Of a stretch of DNA of 64,000 nt, positions 23,085 to 32,770 are shown piece by piece. Every line of letters begins with the position of its first letter. Within the stretch, counting starts at the first letter, position 1. A program made the position numbers and the translations under genes. The DNA comes from Chromera velia (taxonomy: Eukaryota; Sar; Chromeraceae). The DNA is taken from the NCBI GenBank assembly GCA_018398765.1, contig JAHBMJ010004200.1, forward strand, positions 7,501 to 71,500. Reading direction: 5' to 3'. The notes under the pieces are model-generated. The model did no database searches, had not been told where the DNA came from, and was given only the letters and a program-made list of their open reading frames with translations.

Positions 23085-24913
23085 TCAGACCATACCCCGT
23101 GGCCCGCCTGGTTTCCGAGGCCGGCGCAGGCCGCTAACAAACAACAATCTGTCTGCGCTTTGCATGCTTTGGTCTATGGGCTGCTCAGAAGGGACTGCTC
23201 CAAAAATTGATCCAATGACACAGGACGAAAGGACACTTTGGCTTTGTGCACGCCCTCTCTCCATTCTTCTCTCAGCGATTTCTTCTTCTCCCTCCCTCAG
23301 CTGTCTTCCTGCTTCCATTGCTTCCAGGATGGTCTTGTATTCTTCTTTTCTTCTTTCCGTTCCTCCCTTTCTTTTTGTGATCACTCCGTGTCTCTATGCC
23401 AGCACTGTTTCATCTAACGAGCTTTCAGGTGCGTACCTTCCTAGGCTTTCCTTGAACACTCTTTTTCTGAACGCCGCCCTCCCCAGAAACTCATCCACCG
23501 CACTATGCCCTTCGTTTATCAAGAATTTGAACAGAACCTTAGTGTGCAGTCTTCTTCTTTGTGCTTCTCTTTTCTCTCTGCAAACTTCTCTTGTTCTCTT
23601 TTCTCTTCCCTCGTTCCAGTCTGCTCCTAATGTTCTATACATGTGCGCTCTTTCTCTATCATAAATCGGACACTCAGTTAGCATATGGATCTCGTCCTCC
23701 AACACCTCTGTTTCTATCCATCCTTTGCAAAAAGGGTAGAGTCTCTCCCCCAACGACACTCTCTGCCCTCCTCTTTCTGGTACTTTTCCCTTTGTTCCCG
23801 CTAACGTCCTGTCTCCTACTCTGCAGGCTGCTCTCCTTCTCTGTTCTCCTCTTGGTGCTACCCTTCTATAAAAAAAGGGCACCTTTCTTTCTCTATTTTC
23901 ATTCCCTCTCTTGGTCTTTCTTCTGACGCCTTTTCAAACAAAATGAGCTGTAATCTGTTTCCGTTTGCTTTTCTTCAGTGTATGTGTGCCATATAGACTT
24001 TTCTTCCTTTTTCTCTCTCTCTTCTATCTCTTTCTCTCACTCCCCTCTCAATTCTCCATCTGAAGATTTCTTTCTTCCTCTCTTTTATTTCTTTATCTGT
24101 CTTACTTACAATCCATCTTTCCATCCTATCTACTCTTTCATTCACTGCGTGTGTCCTTATCTCTCCTGGCTGGCCTGCGAGCTTCTCCTTTGAAAAAGGA
24201 TGAAGGCCTCTCTCTGTGAATAGTGTCTATATACATTTCTTCAAGTGCAGAAAGAAGTGAAAGGGATGCAACTCTGTTCTTCTTCCCCTCTTCAGTTCAT
24301 CCTCCACTCCTCCTCTCAAGCAATGAATGACAGCCTGCCCAATCGCCTCCTTCCTCTTTTCTTTTAGTGCTTTTTTTACCCATCTGATCATCCTCTCTGC
24401 CACTTCAATGTCAATTGGAAACATCCCCCCCTCCATCAATGTAGTATCTGCGCTCTCTGTCTTCCTTAGCCCCAAGACCCACCTCACAAAGCATCTTTGT
24501 TTTTCGTCAAATTCTGCACAGGCCCTGTCTGTGTATGGGTGTATCTCATATCCATACATTCATACTGCACGCACCGTCTAATTAAATAAATGAAAACATT
24601 CTGCAGGCGGCACGGCTGGCTCTCTGGCTAACTTTCCTATCAATCCTTGCATACATCTCTCTGCTCTCACTGCCCTGTCTGCCATCATTACATCGAGGTC
24701 GCAGTTTGAGGGAAGAACCAGACCTAAAAAATTTAATGGCTGTGCTTTCTCTTCTTTCAGTACCATGCTGCCTATTCTAATCTCTTCTGTCTGCCTTTGC
24801 CTTCCAAACCTCAGTACTCTCGATTTGTCAGAAAAGAGGAGATAGAACAGCTCTGCGTACTTCCTCAATCCCTCCAGCAGTTTGTTCAATTCTCTGTCTG
24901 TTGCACCAAGCAA
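23085..24913 (-). pseudogene. Decayed non-LTR retrotransposon, RT thumb and C-terminal part
   Basis: Minus-strand remains of a LINE-type polyprotein. 24913-24578 reads as the segment after the RT catalytic core (LLFSDKSRVLRFGR, then LNFLGLVLPS). After one in-frame stop it continues at 24559-24227 (RCFVRWVLGLRK). 23882-23394 has the zinc-knuckle-like C-terminus typical of such proteins (CKGW...EDEIHMLTECPIY). The catalytic YADD part and any endonuclease are absent, so the copy is 5'-truncated exactly at the flanking direct repeat (24913). Stops and at least one frame change show it is dead. It belongs to a different family from the LINE at 32.8-36.6 kb. Confidence 0.75.
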
Positions 24914-24954
24914 TATTCCTACATATTTCTAGCAAATCTTAGGTGCATGTTTTT

Positions 24955-25300
24955 TAGAGTCCGCACTGTAAAAAGACATTAAAAAAATATTGGACGCAGT
25001 TTTTTTTTATATATAGATTTTTTTTTATAGATCCTAACAAACAACTGTTGTTCAAGTGTTGTCAAAGTGTTGCAAAGGTGTTGTCAAGGTGTTGCAAAGA
25101 GTATTAAAGAGTATTAAATAAAGAATAATACTTATTCAGGTGTTGTTAAGATGTTGCTAGGGTGTTGTTCAGATGTTGTAAAGAGTGTTGCACAGTGTTG
25201 CTTAAAAAACAACAGTTGTTGTGTCAATATATAAAAAAAAAAAAAAAAATCAGCACCGTTTATTTTTTTTTTCTTTTTTTTTTTCAGAGTGCAGAGCCTA
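24955..25300. mobile_element. MITE-like TIR element
   Basis: Left end tagagtccgcactgtaaaaa and right end ttcagagtgcagagccta are imperfect inverted repeats. Inside are repeated gttgttcaagtgttg units and A/T homopolymers. No coding capacity. I cannot define a target-site duplication. Confidence 0.55.
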
Positions 25301-25304
25301 CGGT

Positions 25305-25638
25305 GTTTTAAAAAAATGTATGTAACTAATCTACAAATCTTATATGTAAATAATCTAGTTACAAACTTATATAAACAAAACTTATGTCCAGAAATGTTTA
25401 GGGGCTAATAATAATGAAGGGGCGAAATGCTAATAATGCAGCTACTAACTAGATAGCTAATTTAAATCACCCTAGCTATAAAAATCATTAGATTACTACT
25501 AAAGCTAGAGTCTATACGGCTCACTGGCTTTAACCTCATACATTATCATCATTATCACTATTGTAGGGCTATAGTCATAAGGATTATCATCCTACAATAT
25601 CCTACACTTTAAATTTTTAAATGATGAAATCGATCCGT
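25305..25638. other. AT-rich spacer
   Basis: No gene recognised. AT-rich sequence with ctaataat-type motifs. The last eight bases (25631-25638) are the left target-site copy of the next element. Confidence 0.4.
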
Positions 25639-26100
25639 ATAGTGACCAGATTTGATTTGATAGGATTTGATTTGATTTGATTTGAGTTTCAAGCTCAAAT
25701 CTGACCATACAGATTTGAGATAGATTTGAAATTGAAGTCTAGAGGTCACTCTCGACAGCACTGAAGACGACATGACATAGTCGACACCACTAGCAAATCC
25801 TAGAAAGCCCTACAGACAAGAAAATCACTTAAAACTAGACAAAAAGCTAAATTAAGACTCTCAAAATTAATGAGCTATTGTTAAAGCTAAGAGCTTACAT
25901 AAGTTTTTATTTTAGAGTCATCCTAGAGAGTAATCTCGAAGATTTGAGGCTAAAGGGTCAGATTTAAAGTAGATTTGATAGGATTTGATAGGCCCTATCA
26001 TGCTAAAGCTTCTCAGGCCTAAGATTTGATTTGAGGTTAAGCCCTACTTCAAATCACCAGCAAATCAATCAAATCAAATCAAATTAAATCTGGTCACTAT
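25639..26100. mobile_element. 462-bp TIR element with 8-bp target duplication
   Basis: Both ends read inward as ATAGTGACCAGATTT followed by tttgatttga repeats. The flanks are CGATCCGT (25631-25638) and CGATCCGG (26101-26108), an 8-bp duplication with one difference. There is no open frame of note, so it is a non-autonomous element. The 8-bp duplication fits hAT-like (or P-like) families. Confidence 0.8.
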
Positions 26101-29100
26101 CGATCCGGCTGAAGCGACGTCTCTAGCAACATCTATCAGATTTTTAACATTTAGTTTTTATATATATTTCCTAGTTATAAAAAATAGTTGATGGAAAATT
26201 TAGATAACCATGCAGTAAGCATAACTGTTACTAAACTGAAAAGCACTCAGCAACCAAGCTTATAAGATTGTTTTTGCCTACTGTGGTCGGCAACTAATCC
26301 ACCAGCTTCTAACAAGCTGGAAACCAGCGATGAAGAGCTTCCTACACGTACAAGGATAGAAATTCTGTCCATCTACATCAATCACAACACTTTCAACAAC
26401 GTTACACAACACGTACTTTGCAATACGAGCATATGTAATTCACTAGCATGCATGCATGCATCGATTCTTTACTGACTCGCCATACTGGCTCGAAATGCGC
26501 ATGCGCATGAAGACGCGAGAAAGTCAATTAAACTCATTCACCCCTGATGCGTAACATAACCATTCACATTAATCTCGGTCCTGACAATTAATTTTTATCA
26601 AGTTCTATGCACACAGCGTCACTCCAGTCACGCATTTACTTGTAGTCTGGAAGTTGAAAGCATGGTGTACCATTTCTTCCTTCACCGATCCTACCATTTA
26701 GTATAATACTCACAAGTCATCATCAAACGTATCTCTTTCTTTTTATACGGAGTGCGCATGATTACATTCCCTCCTTAATTGTCTCCTTCTCTTTCACATG
26801 ACACACTGAAACACAGGCATATGCATAGATCAACACAAGAGACGGAGACAGAGACAGCAACGTGAGGAGAGAGCAACGTGAATGAAATGAAAGAATGAGA
26901 TAAGGTCGAAGTTCATGTCGGCAACCGATTTATTCATCTCTGGGTCTCAACTCAGCTCTCTATTCTGTTACTAATAGTAATTCGGCATCCGAAATCAAAG
27001 CAAGTGAAATGCGTTTGTCATACGGCAACCAGTGTGAACAACACTGCTTCTTCTTTTTCTTACGGCATTCGTTTGAGATAAGAAACGAACAGAGACGCAC
27101 GCAGTATATTTTTAATGACTCTGTCTTTTCAACAGCTCAATCTTTTCATCGGCTTCCTGGGTCGTGCAGCGAACTCTCTCCTACCAATGCAGTCTGATTG
27201 CATCAGGCAAGAAACAAAGACAAAGCACAAAGCACAAAGAAGCACAAGTTCAGATGGTGGAAAGAAAAGAGTTTGATTCTATGTACTGACTGTGATATGT
27301 TGAGATGGAGAGGGACAGAGATCGCGGCATCTACGTATCTCTTTCTTTTCTTCATATACTGAGTCTCTCAAATCCCCCATCATTCTCCTTCCAGAAATTG
27401 CAATCGCGCGCAACTCTCTCAAACTCCTCCTTTATTGGCGCCTTCTTCAAAGCAAACTTCAGGGCGTGCTCTGGAAAGGTAAGCATGGACTGCCCTTGCT
27501 CCTGCTGCTGCTGTCTTCTCTGTGCGTAATACTCTACACTTCAGAATCTCTGCTGATTTCTGTGCCACTTTGAGGATCCTCTTCTTCTCTTCCACCTGTT
27601 CCTCCTCTGTTTCCATTTTTGTCTCTTTTCCCTCTCTTCTTCCTACCAAGGTTCACATAATGAAGCAACTCCAACCACAACCAAGCACAACCAAGGAAAT
27701 TGAAGGAATACAGGCACATATGCGTACTGTGTAACAGAAAGGTCAGTCATCAACACGTACACAACAAAAACATGTCGTGCTACTTGCTCTGCAGGCCAGC
27801 GTGCAAGGTTCATCTTCTTGGACATCAACAGGCACTGTAGAATGCAAGCAAAGAAACGGAGGACGCAGTCTCTGATGCTCCGTTCTGGTTTTTGATCACC
27901 TGCTCGATATTCTCCAAGTTGAAGGACGGTTCTCCATACAGTCGTGCACCTCTGGGAAGCAGATCTATGAGAAGACATACAGAATGTCACCAAGAGACAA
28001 TAAAGACAGAAACCGAAAGAATATTAATTTGCCCTTTTCATCGAGCTGGCTTGACTGCTCCAGTCCCCTAGTCCAGTCTCGAAGGACACAGATGCACAAT
28101 CTACAAGATCTGCAGTCAGACGACAAGTGTTGCTTGTCGGGGGGAATTCGATCCAACCTCGACTCACAGACTGCAACCGAAAACAAGTTAACTCAGACCG
28201 AGTCAGACAACTGAATAGATGGAGACTGAACAAGGAAGACTAAACAGGGAAAGGAGGGCTGCTCGCCCTCCACTTCCATCACCATTGATGAAAACAAGGG
28301 AGCAGAGGGTGACAAGGGCTAGGCTAGGCAGGCTACATAATGAGAAATCGATTCACGGAGAAGAAGTGTCATTGGTATATTCATACACAACACCGTCTAC
28401 TTGCTGCTTTCTGACTTGTTTCACTGCTTTGAATAAAAAAAAACTTAGTTGAATTTGCACTGTATGGCGGCATACATGCATTTTTGCATGCGGTGGTAAC
28501 TTGCCGTGGCCTCCACCTTCTTTCCTTCCTCGGTTCACGCGCTGATATGCTATGGTCCCAATATTTTCCTCCCCTGCATCTTGCTACCTTTTAACACCCT
28601 CCAGACCTCTTGATTCAGCACACTAGTATAATAAATACCCCTCTTCTCATAATACAGAGGCGGCGCTGCTTATACCTTGAGCTGCGTGTGATGCTTCCTC
28701 AAGTGTCTGAGATATCGGTTATCATCAGATGTATTCTTTTCTTTCTTGCACGGAGTGCGGTCAAATTTACACGCTCATACATACATAGGCAGGCACAATA
28801 TACCACATCATATCAGAACAGATTGGATTCCATTTGAGGGGAAAGGTTTGCTTCTTTACTTCTGTCAAAATGTTAGGCTCCCTCTTTTCCCTCTTTTTTC
28901 CATACTGCTGACACACCACGCCTTATTCACCACTCAGTCTGGCGGCACATTTCCTTTCCTTCTGGCACACACGACTCGAACTTTAAAATCGTAAGGCTCG
29001 TGGCTGTTTCTCTGCCACACGATCTTCCGTTATTGAACCTCATTCCCGCTTGTCCAGAGCATTTCAGTCCACATCGAGTATGACACAACGTTCTCTCTGT

Positions 29101-29166
29101 TTGTTAGTCAGATAACAATATGCGTGCGTGATTCTATGAGAAACTCCGTGGACGTCTCGATCGAGG
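26101..29166. other. Gene-poor spacer with copy A of a segmental duplication
   Basis: 26383-26722 is copy A of a sequence repeated at 29167-29990. Elsewhere I see only short overlapping open frames on both strands without motifs, and scattered short repeats (catgcatgcatgcat at about 26448). I annotate no gene. Confidence 0.45.
26383..26722. repeat. Segmental duplication, copy A (uninterrupted)
   Basis: Shares about 340 bp with 29167-29990, for example cacgtactttgcaatacgag, cattcacccctgatgcg, and ctggaagttgaaagcatg. It keeps the uninterrupted (empty) versions of two sites that carry insertions in copy B. Confidence 0.88.
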
Positions 29167-29383
29167 CACAACACTTCCAACAAAGTTGCATAACACGTAC
29201 TTTGCAATACGAGCATATGTAATTCACTGGCATGCATGCATGTATCGATTCTTCACTGATTCGTCATACTGGCTCGAAATGCACGCACGCGTGAAGACGC
29301 GGGAAAGTCACTTAAACTCATTCACCCCTGATGCGCAACATGACCATTCACATCAATCTCGGTCCTGACAATCAATTTCTATC

Positions 29384-29617
29384 GACCTCCCTGAACCTAA
29401 CTACCACTTGAAAGTTTAAGCCATATTTTTGGATAAGCTTGAAAGTCCGCGCCGCAGGCGCGGATCATTTACGATGTTTTGAAAGCCAAAGCCGCATATC
29501 TAGACAGTGTCTTGACTGTCTACGCCGCAGGCGTGGACGGTCTCTGAAAAAACAATGCCGCAGATAGAGATCATCTTGATTATATTTTTTTAAGTGATAT
29601 TTAGATTCAGGGAGGTT
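29384..29617. mobile_element. 234-bp MITE (ACCTCCCTGAA ends), TSD TTTCTATC
   Basis: Inverted ends gacctccctgaacctaa and ttagattcagggaggtt. Flanked by TTTCTATC at 29376-29383 and 29618-29625. Copy A has a single TTTTTATC at the equivalent site. The interior contains GC palindromes (cgcgccgcaggcgcg and acgccgcaggcgt). A partial relative lies at 5970-6066. Confidence 0.88.
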
Positions 29618-29697
29618 TTTCTATCAAGTTCTATGCACACAGTATCACTCCAGTCACGTATTTACTTACAGTCTGGAAGTTGAAAGCATGGTGTACC

Positions 29698-29937
29698 CTA
29701 GGCCCCGGCTAGAGAAAAAAAAAAGAAAAAAAATAAGCGATTTGAGAAGATCTTTTTTTTTTTTTTCTTTTTTTTTTTTTTTCAACCCTAAACAACACTT
29801 AGCAACAGTTGTGCAACACACAAACAACACTTGTACAACACTTGAACAACAGTTGTTTGACTGATACAAAAAAAAAAAAGAAAAAAAGTAAAGGGTTTTG
29901 GGGGATCTTTTTTTTTTTTTCTCTAGCCGGCGCTTAG
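29698..29937. mobile_element. 240-bp MITE (CTAGGCCCCGGCTAGAG ends), TSD GGTGTACC
   Basis: The ends CTAGGCCCCGGCTAGAG and, read inward, CTAAGCGCCGGCTAGAG match at 15 of 17 bases. The 8-bp duplication GGTGTACC lies at 29690-29697 and 29938-29945. Copy A has one GGTGTACC (26664-26671). The interior has long A and T runs, and acaacacttg units related (in reverse) to those at 22.9-25.2 kb. Confidence 0.9.
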
Positions 29938-29990
29938 GGTGTACCGTTTCTTCCTTCACCGATCTTGCCATTTACTTACAAGTCATCATC

Positions 29991-30700
29991 AATAGTAAGA
30001 AATTTATATAGTTACAGAAATTTGATTAAATTTCCCTATTATTTTTCTCCTAGTTTTTCTCTCAGTTTTCTGACAACTTGTATATCTATATATTCAGTTT
30101 TACAGGACTTTTTTAAATATTATATGTTTTGCAGGGTAATACTGAGGGCATTATCACTTACAGTGTCTTAGACAGTGTTTTGTATAGACTCTTCCTAACT
30201 CTTCCCACCAATGACCAATTATAGATAACGTACGCGGTTAATTACGTACCAATCAAGCATACGACACCTCGTTATTTCAATGATTTCATGTCACAGAGAC
30301 TGATTGACATGACACTGCCGAAGGCACCGCAGCACTCCCCGCCACGATGCATTCATAGAGCAGCGATACAAATCGATACAACACTCGCCTTAACGATGCA
30401 TACGCTTGCATCACGCAATGGTGAGACGATCGACTCCCACCAGCCATGCATGCAGTGATACGACAACCATGCAGGAACTCACCTCAACGATTCATTCATA
30501 CGAAAGTCACATCACTCACCTCACTGATGCAGTCAGAGGACAGTCAATTAAGACATTCACATCATAGATGTACTCATAAGACAGTCAGAAACTCACCTCA
30601 ACGATGTACTCATACGACCGCGACATTCCTGTCACCCCACAACCATTCGACCGTCAGGGAAGCGAAACTCATCCCTCACTTTTCTTGGTAACTTACTCCT
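29991..30700. repeat. Spacer with degenerate cacctcaacgatg repeats
   Basis: No gene recognised. 30300-30640 contains diverged units built on actcacctcaacgatg and cattcatacga, each roughly 40-60 bp apart. The end should hold the 3' untranslated region of the minus-strand gene that ends at 30701. Confidence 0.5.
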
Positions 30701-32386
30701 CTACCATCCATCTTCATTTCTTCTCTTTCTTCTGCAGAGGGACGCAATCACGAGAAGGACGACAGAAGGCAAGACAAACAGAAACGGAAGGAAGAAAACA
30801 ACGCTCGAGTCCCGCCCACCCACTGCGATCGTAGCAACCGAAGAGTTTGGCACCGGCCTCAAGGACGACCTCCAAAGGCCTCCTTGCAGTCTGCTGGCAG
30901 GCCTGGCAAAGCACGAAGGCTTTCCCCCGCCCCCCCAGCAACACCCCCTACGCTCGCATTCGTTCGGGCCGATTAGACTCGGCCCGCACTGTGCCCTTAC
31001 CCCAGCCCCACTTTCAAACAACATCTGCGGGAGACTTCTGCTGACCCTCTGCCTTTGGCACACTGGCTCTGGGCTCTGCTTGTGGTAGCAGGAGAACGAA
31101 TTCGACAAATACGGATCCCAACAACATCCAATGAACCGACAGTGGTCTCTCGTCATCTCCTCTCTGCTCTTCTTCCAGGGACTTTTGCACTCAATCACAC
31201 CCCCAGCTCTCCCTGCAGCTGCTGTGCACATTGGTTCAGCGCCCCTGCTGACTGTCTGGCTGCTGTGATAGCACTCACCCCTGAAGACATCCCAACAGCA
31301 GTGCAAGTCGTGGCAACACCCCGCACTGCGACACTGATGCTGGTGCTGCGGATGCCCACACGGGAGACGGCGGCCGGTCTCAATCCCACAGAACTCTGGA
31401 GGAGGACCGGCCAACACAGCCTTGTCTTCTCGATCATCGAAAGGAACAAGACAGCCCTCACAGTAGGCAACACGAAAAAAAACCTCCCCCCCCCGGATGA
31501 TAGAGTCACAATACGGCATCTCCGTAGTAGAGAGTCCCTTCACAGAGACGCCTCTGTGCTCGAAGAACTGCTTATAGCAGTCCTGTAAGTTGAAACACTG
31601 AAAATTCCACGAAGGTACAGACGGGTCGTAGAAGGTGAAAAGGACCTGCGCAAAATCGGGAAGCGCCGAACGAGAAAGGACGAATCCCTTCTCGTTCATC
31701 CCCCCGAATTCTTTGCAGGTCTGCCTCCACACGCTCTTTTCTTCGGGAGTCTCTTCGAGAAGAAACGAAAGGTCAAAGTCGTTAGTGAAAAACGCATCCT
31801 CACGAAACCACAAGACCCACTCAAACCGCCGCCCCAAGATACTCTCCTCATACCGCTCGACGGTTTCGCACAAACAAAGCTTCGTGTACAGTTGCTGCAT
31901 GTTATTGTCCGACTGTTCAGGTTTGTCTTTCTCGCTCCACTCACTCAGACGAGACTCTACCTGTCTGGGCAGAAGCCTCGGCCGCCTGCGAATGTCAATC
32001 GATGTTGCAAACTCCTGAAACTCCCGCACCCTCTCCTCTCCAACTAAGGAGGTTTCTGAGATCACAGGAGTTGAAACGTCAAAGTCCAGTGCATGGGAAG
32101 AATTGGTGAGGTCGACGAAAACGTGAAAGTCAAACAGGAGATCGTTCGGTGCCACGACGTGCTTCTTCAGGTTGGAAGGAGAAACGAGGCGGGAGCTCTG
32201 CCCACTGATGAGCACAGCAATTGGGGAGGACTTGGCGTCATCGAAATCAGCAGACTGCTCTGCTCGACGCCACCGTCGCAGGAACACGTCCTGCTCGTCT
32301 TCCGAGAGAACGGAACGGACCGCTCCCGGGAAAGGACTGCAGCGAGGGGCAGCAGCACCAGGGGGAGGAAGCGGAAAACTTTCCAT
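30701..32386 (-). CDS. Glycosyltransferase-like protein with three trefoil domains and a C-terminal membrane anchor
   Basis: Single-exon gene, 561 residues, stop TAG. The N-terminal half (to about 330) resembles small nucleotide-sugar transferase-like folds: IAVLISGQSSRL, then FHVFVDLTN, and RRFEWVLWFREDAFF, where the W....R.D pattern is typical. From about 333 there are three Cys-rich P-type/trefoil modules, each with the GCC signature (RSAGCCHD, RFIGCCWD, RRGCCWGG), at about 333-374, 387-435 and 443-493. A hydrophobic segment at 529-550 is followed by the basic tail CRRKRR, a membrane anchor. Trefoil modules are extracytoplasmic, so a secretory signal is expected, yet this frame begins without one; a signal-like frame lies just upstream, out of phase. 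Enzymatic activity is not shown by the sequence. Confidence 0.75.
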   Translation of the reverse strand: MESFPLPPPGAAAPRCSPFPGAVRSVLSEDEQDVFLRRWRRAEQSADFDDAKSSPIAVLISGQSSRLVSPSNLKKHVVAPNDLLFDFHVFVDLTNSSHALDFDVSTPVISETSLVGEERVREFQEFATSIDIRRRPRLLPRQVESRLSEWSEKDKPEQSDNNMQQLYTKLCLCETVERYEESILGRRFEWVLWFREDAFFTNDFDLSFLLEETPEEKSVWRQTCKEFGGMNEKGFVLSRSALPDFAQVLFTFYDPSVPSWNFQCFNLQDCYKQFFEHRGVSVKGLSTTEMPYCDSIIRGGEVFFRVAYCEGCLVPFDDREDKAVLAGPPPEFCGIETGRRLPCGHPQHQHQCRSAGCCHDLHCCWDVFRGECYHSSQTVSRGAEPMCTAAAGRAGGVIECKSPWKKSREEMTRDHCRFIGCCWDPYLSNSFSCYHKQSPEPVCQRQRVSRSLPQMLFESGAGVRAQCGPSLIGPNECERRGCCWGGGGKPSCFARPASRLQGGLWRSSLRPVPNSSVATIAVGGRDSSVVFFLPFLFVLPSVVLLVIASLCRRKRRNEDGW

Positions 32387-32478
32387 GGAGAAACCCGCAC
32401 CGAGGAGACGGGTTCAGTTGCAGCAAGCAGCGCAATCACCGTAACCAAACGGATGGCCTTCACGAAGCAACTATGCAC
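32387..32478 (-). other. Out-of-frame signal-peptide-like ORF upstream of the trefoil gene
   Basis: An ATG at 32478 opens a frame reading MHSCFVKAIRLVTVIALL, a textbook signal peptide ending near PVSS. It overlaps the start of the trefoil gene in another frame and carries on without motifs. A single-base indel (biological or an assembly error) between this and the 561-residue frame would join them. An in-frame TGA sits upstream of the annotated ATG, so the annotated frame cannot be extended as it stands. Confidence 0.5.
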
Positions 32479-32692
32479 GGGGATATACAGGGGATTGTTG
32501 CAGGGAACATGGTGCTGACACGGTCAACGGTGTCCGTTTTTGAGCAGTCAGATCATCCGAACTGAGCGTGACCCATGCAATCATCACCCCGGAGGTCTGC
32601 ACGGGGGGCCGTGAAAAAATTCTGGTATCGGGTGGGTAACCCCCCCTGGCGGGCTGGGGGAAGAAAATACACCAAAGGGGGGGAAAAAGACG

Positions 32693-32739
32693 GCGCGCGA
32701 AGCGCGCTGAAAAGATGATATCGGCACGCGAAGCGCGCC
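32693..32739. repeat. Two GC hairpins with GAA loops
   Basis: GCGCGC-GAA-GCGCGC at 32693-32707 is a perfect hairpin. GGCACGC-GAA-GCGCGCC at 32723-32739 is one with a single mismatch. They lie between the left end of the transposon and the endonuclease frame of the LINE, possibly in the LINE's 5' leader. Confidence 0.7.
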
Positions 32740-32770
32740 AAAAAACCAGTCAGATTTTTGATTTGCTTTT

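Larger units (their letters stand above)
29167..29990. repeat. Segmental duplication, copy B (with two insertions)
   Basis: Same sequence as 26383-26722 but interrupted by two MITE-like elements at 29384-29617 and 29698-29937, each flanked by an 8-bp duplication. Confidence 0.88.

Noticed and set aside
27419-28186. Minus-strand open frames that might form a small gene
   Set aside because: No shared motif, poor splice sites and no convincing start; cannot be told from chance.
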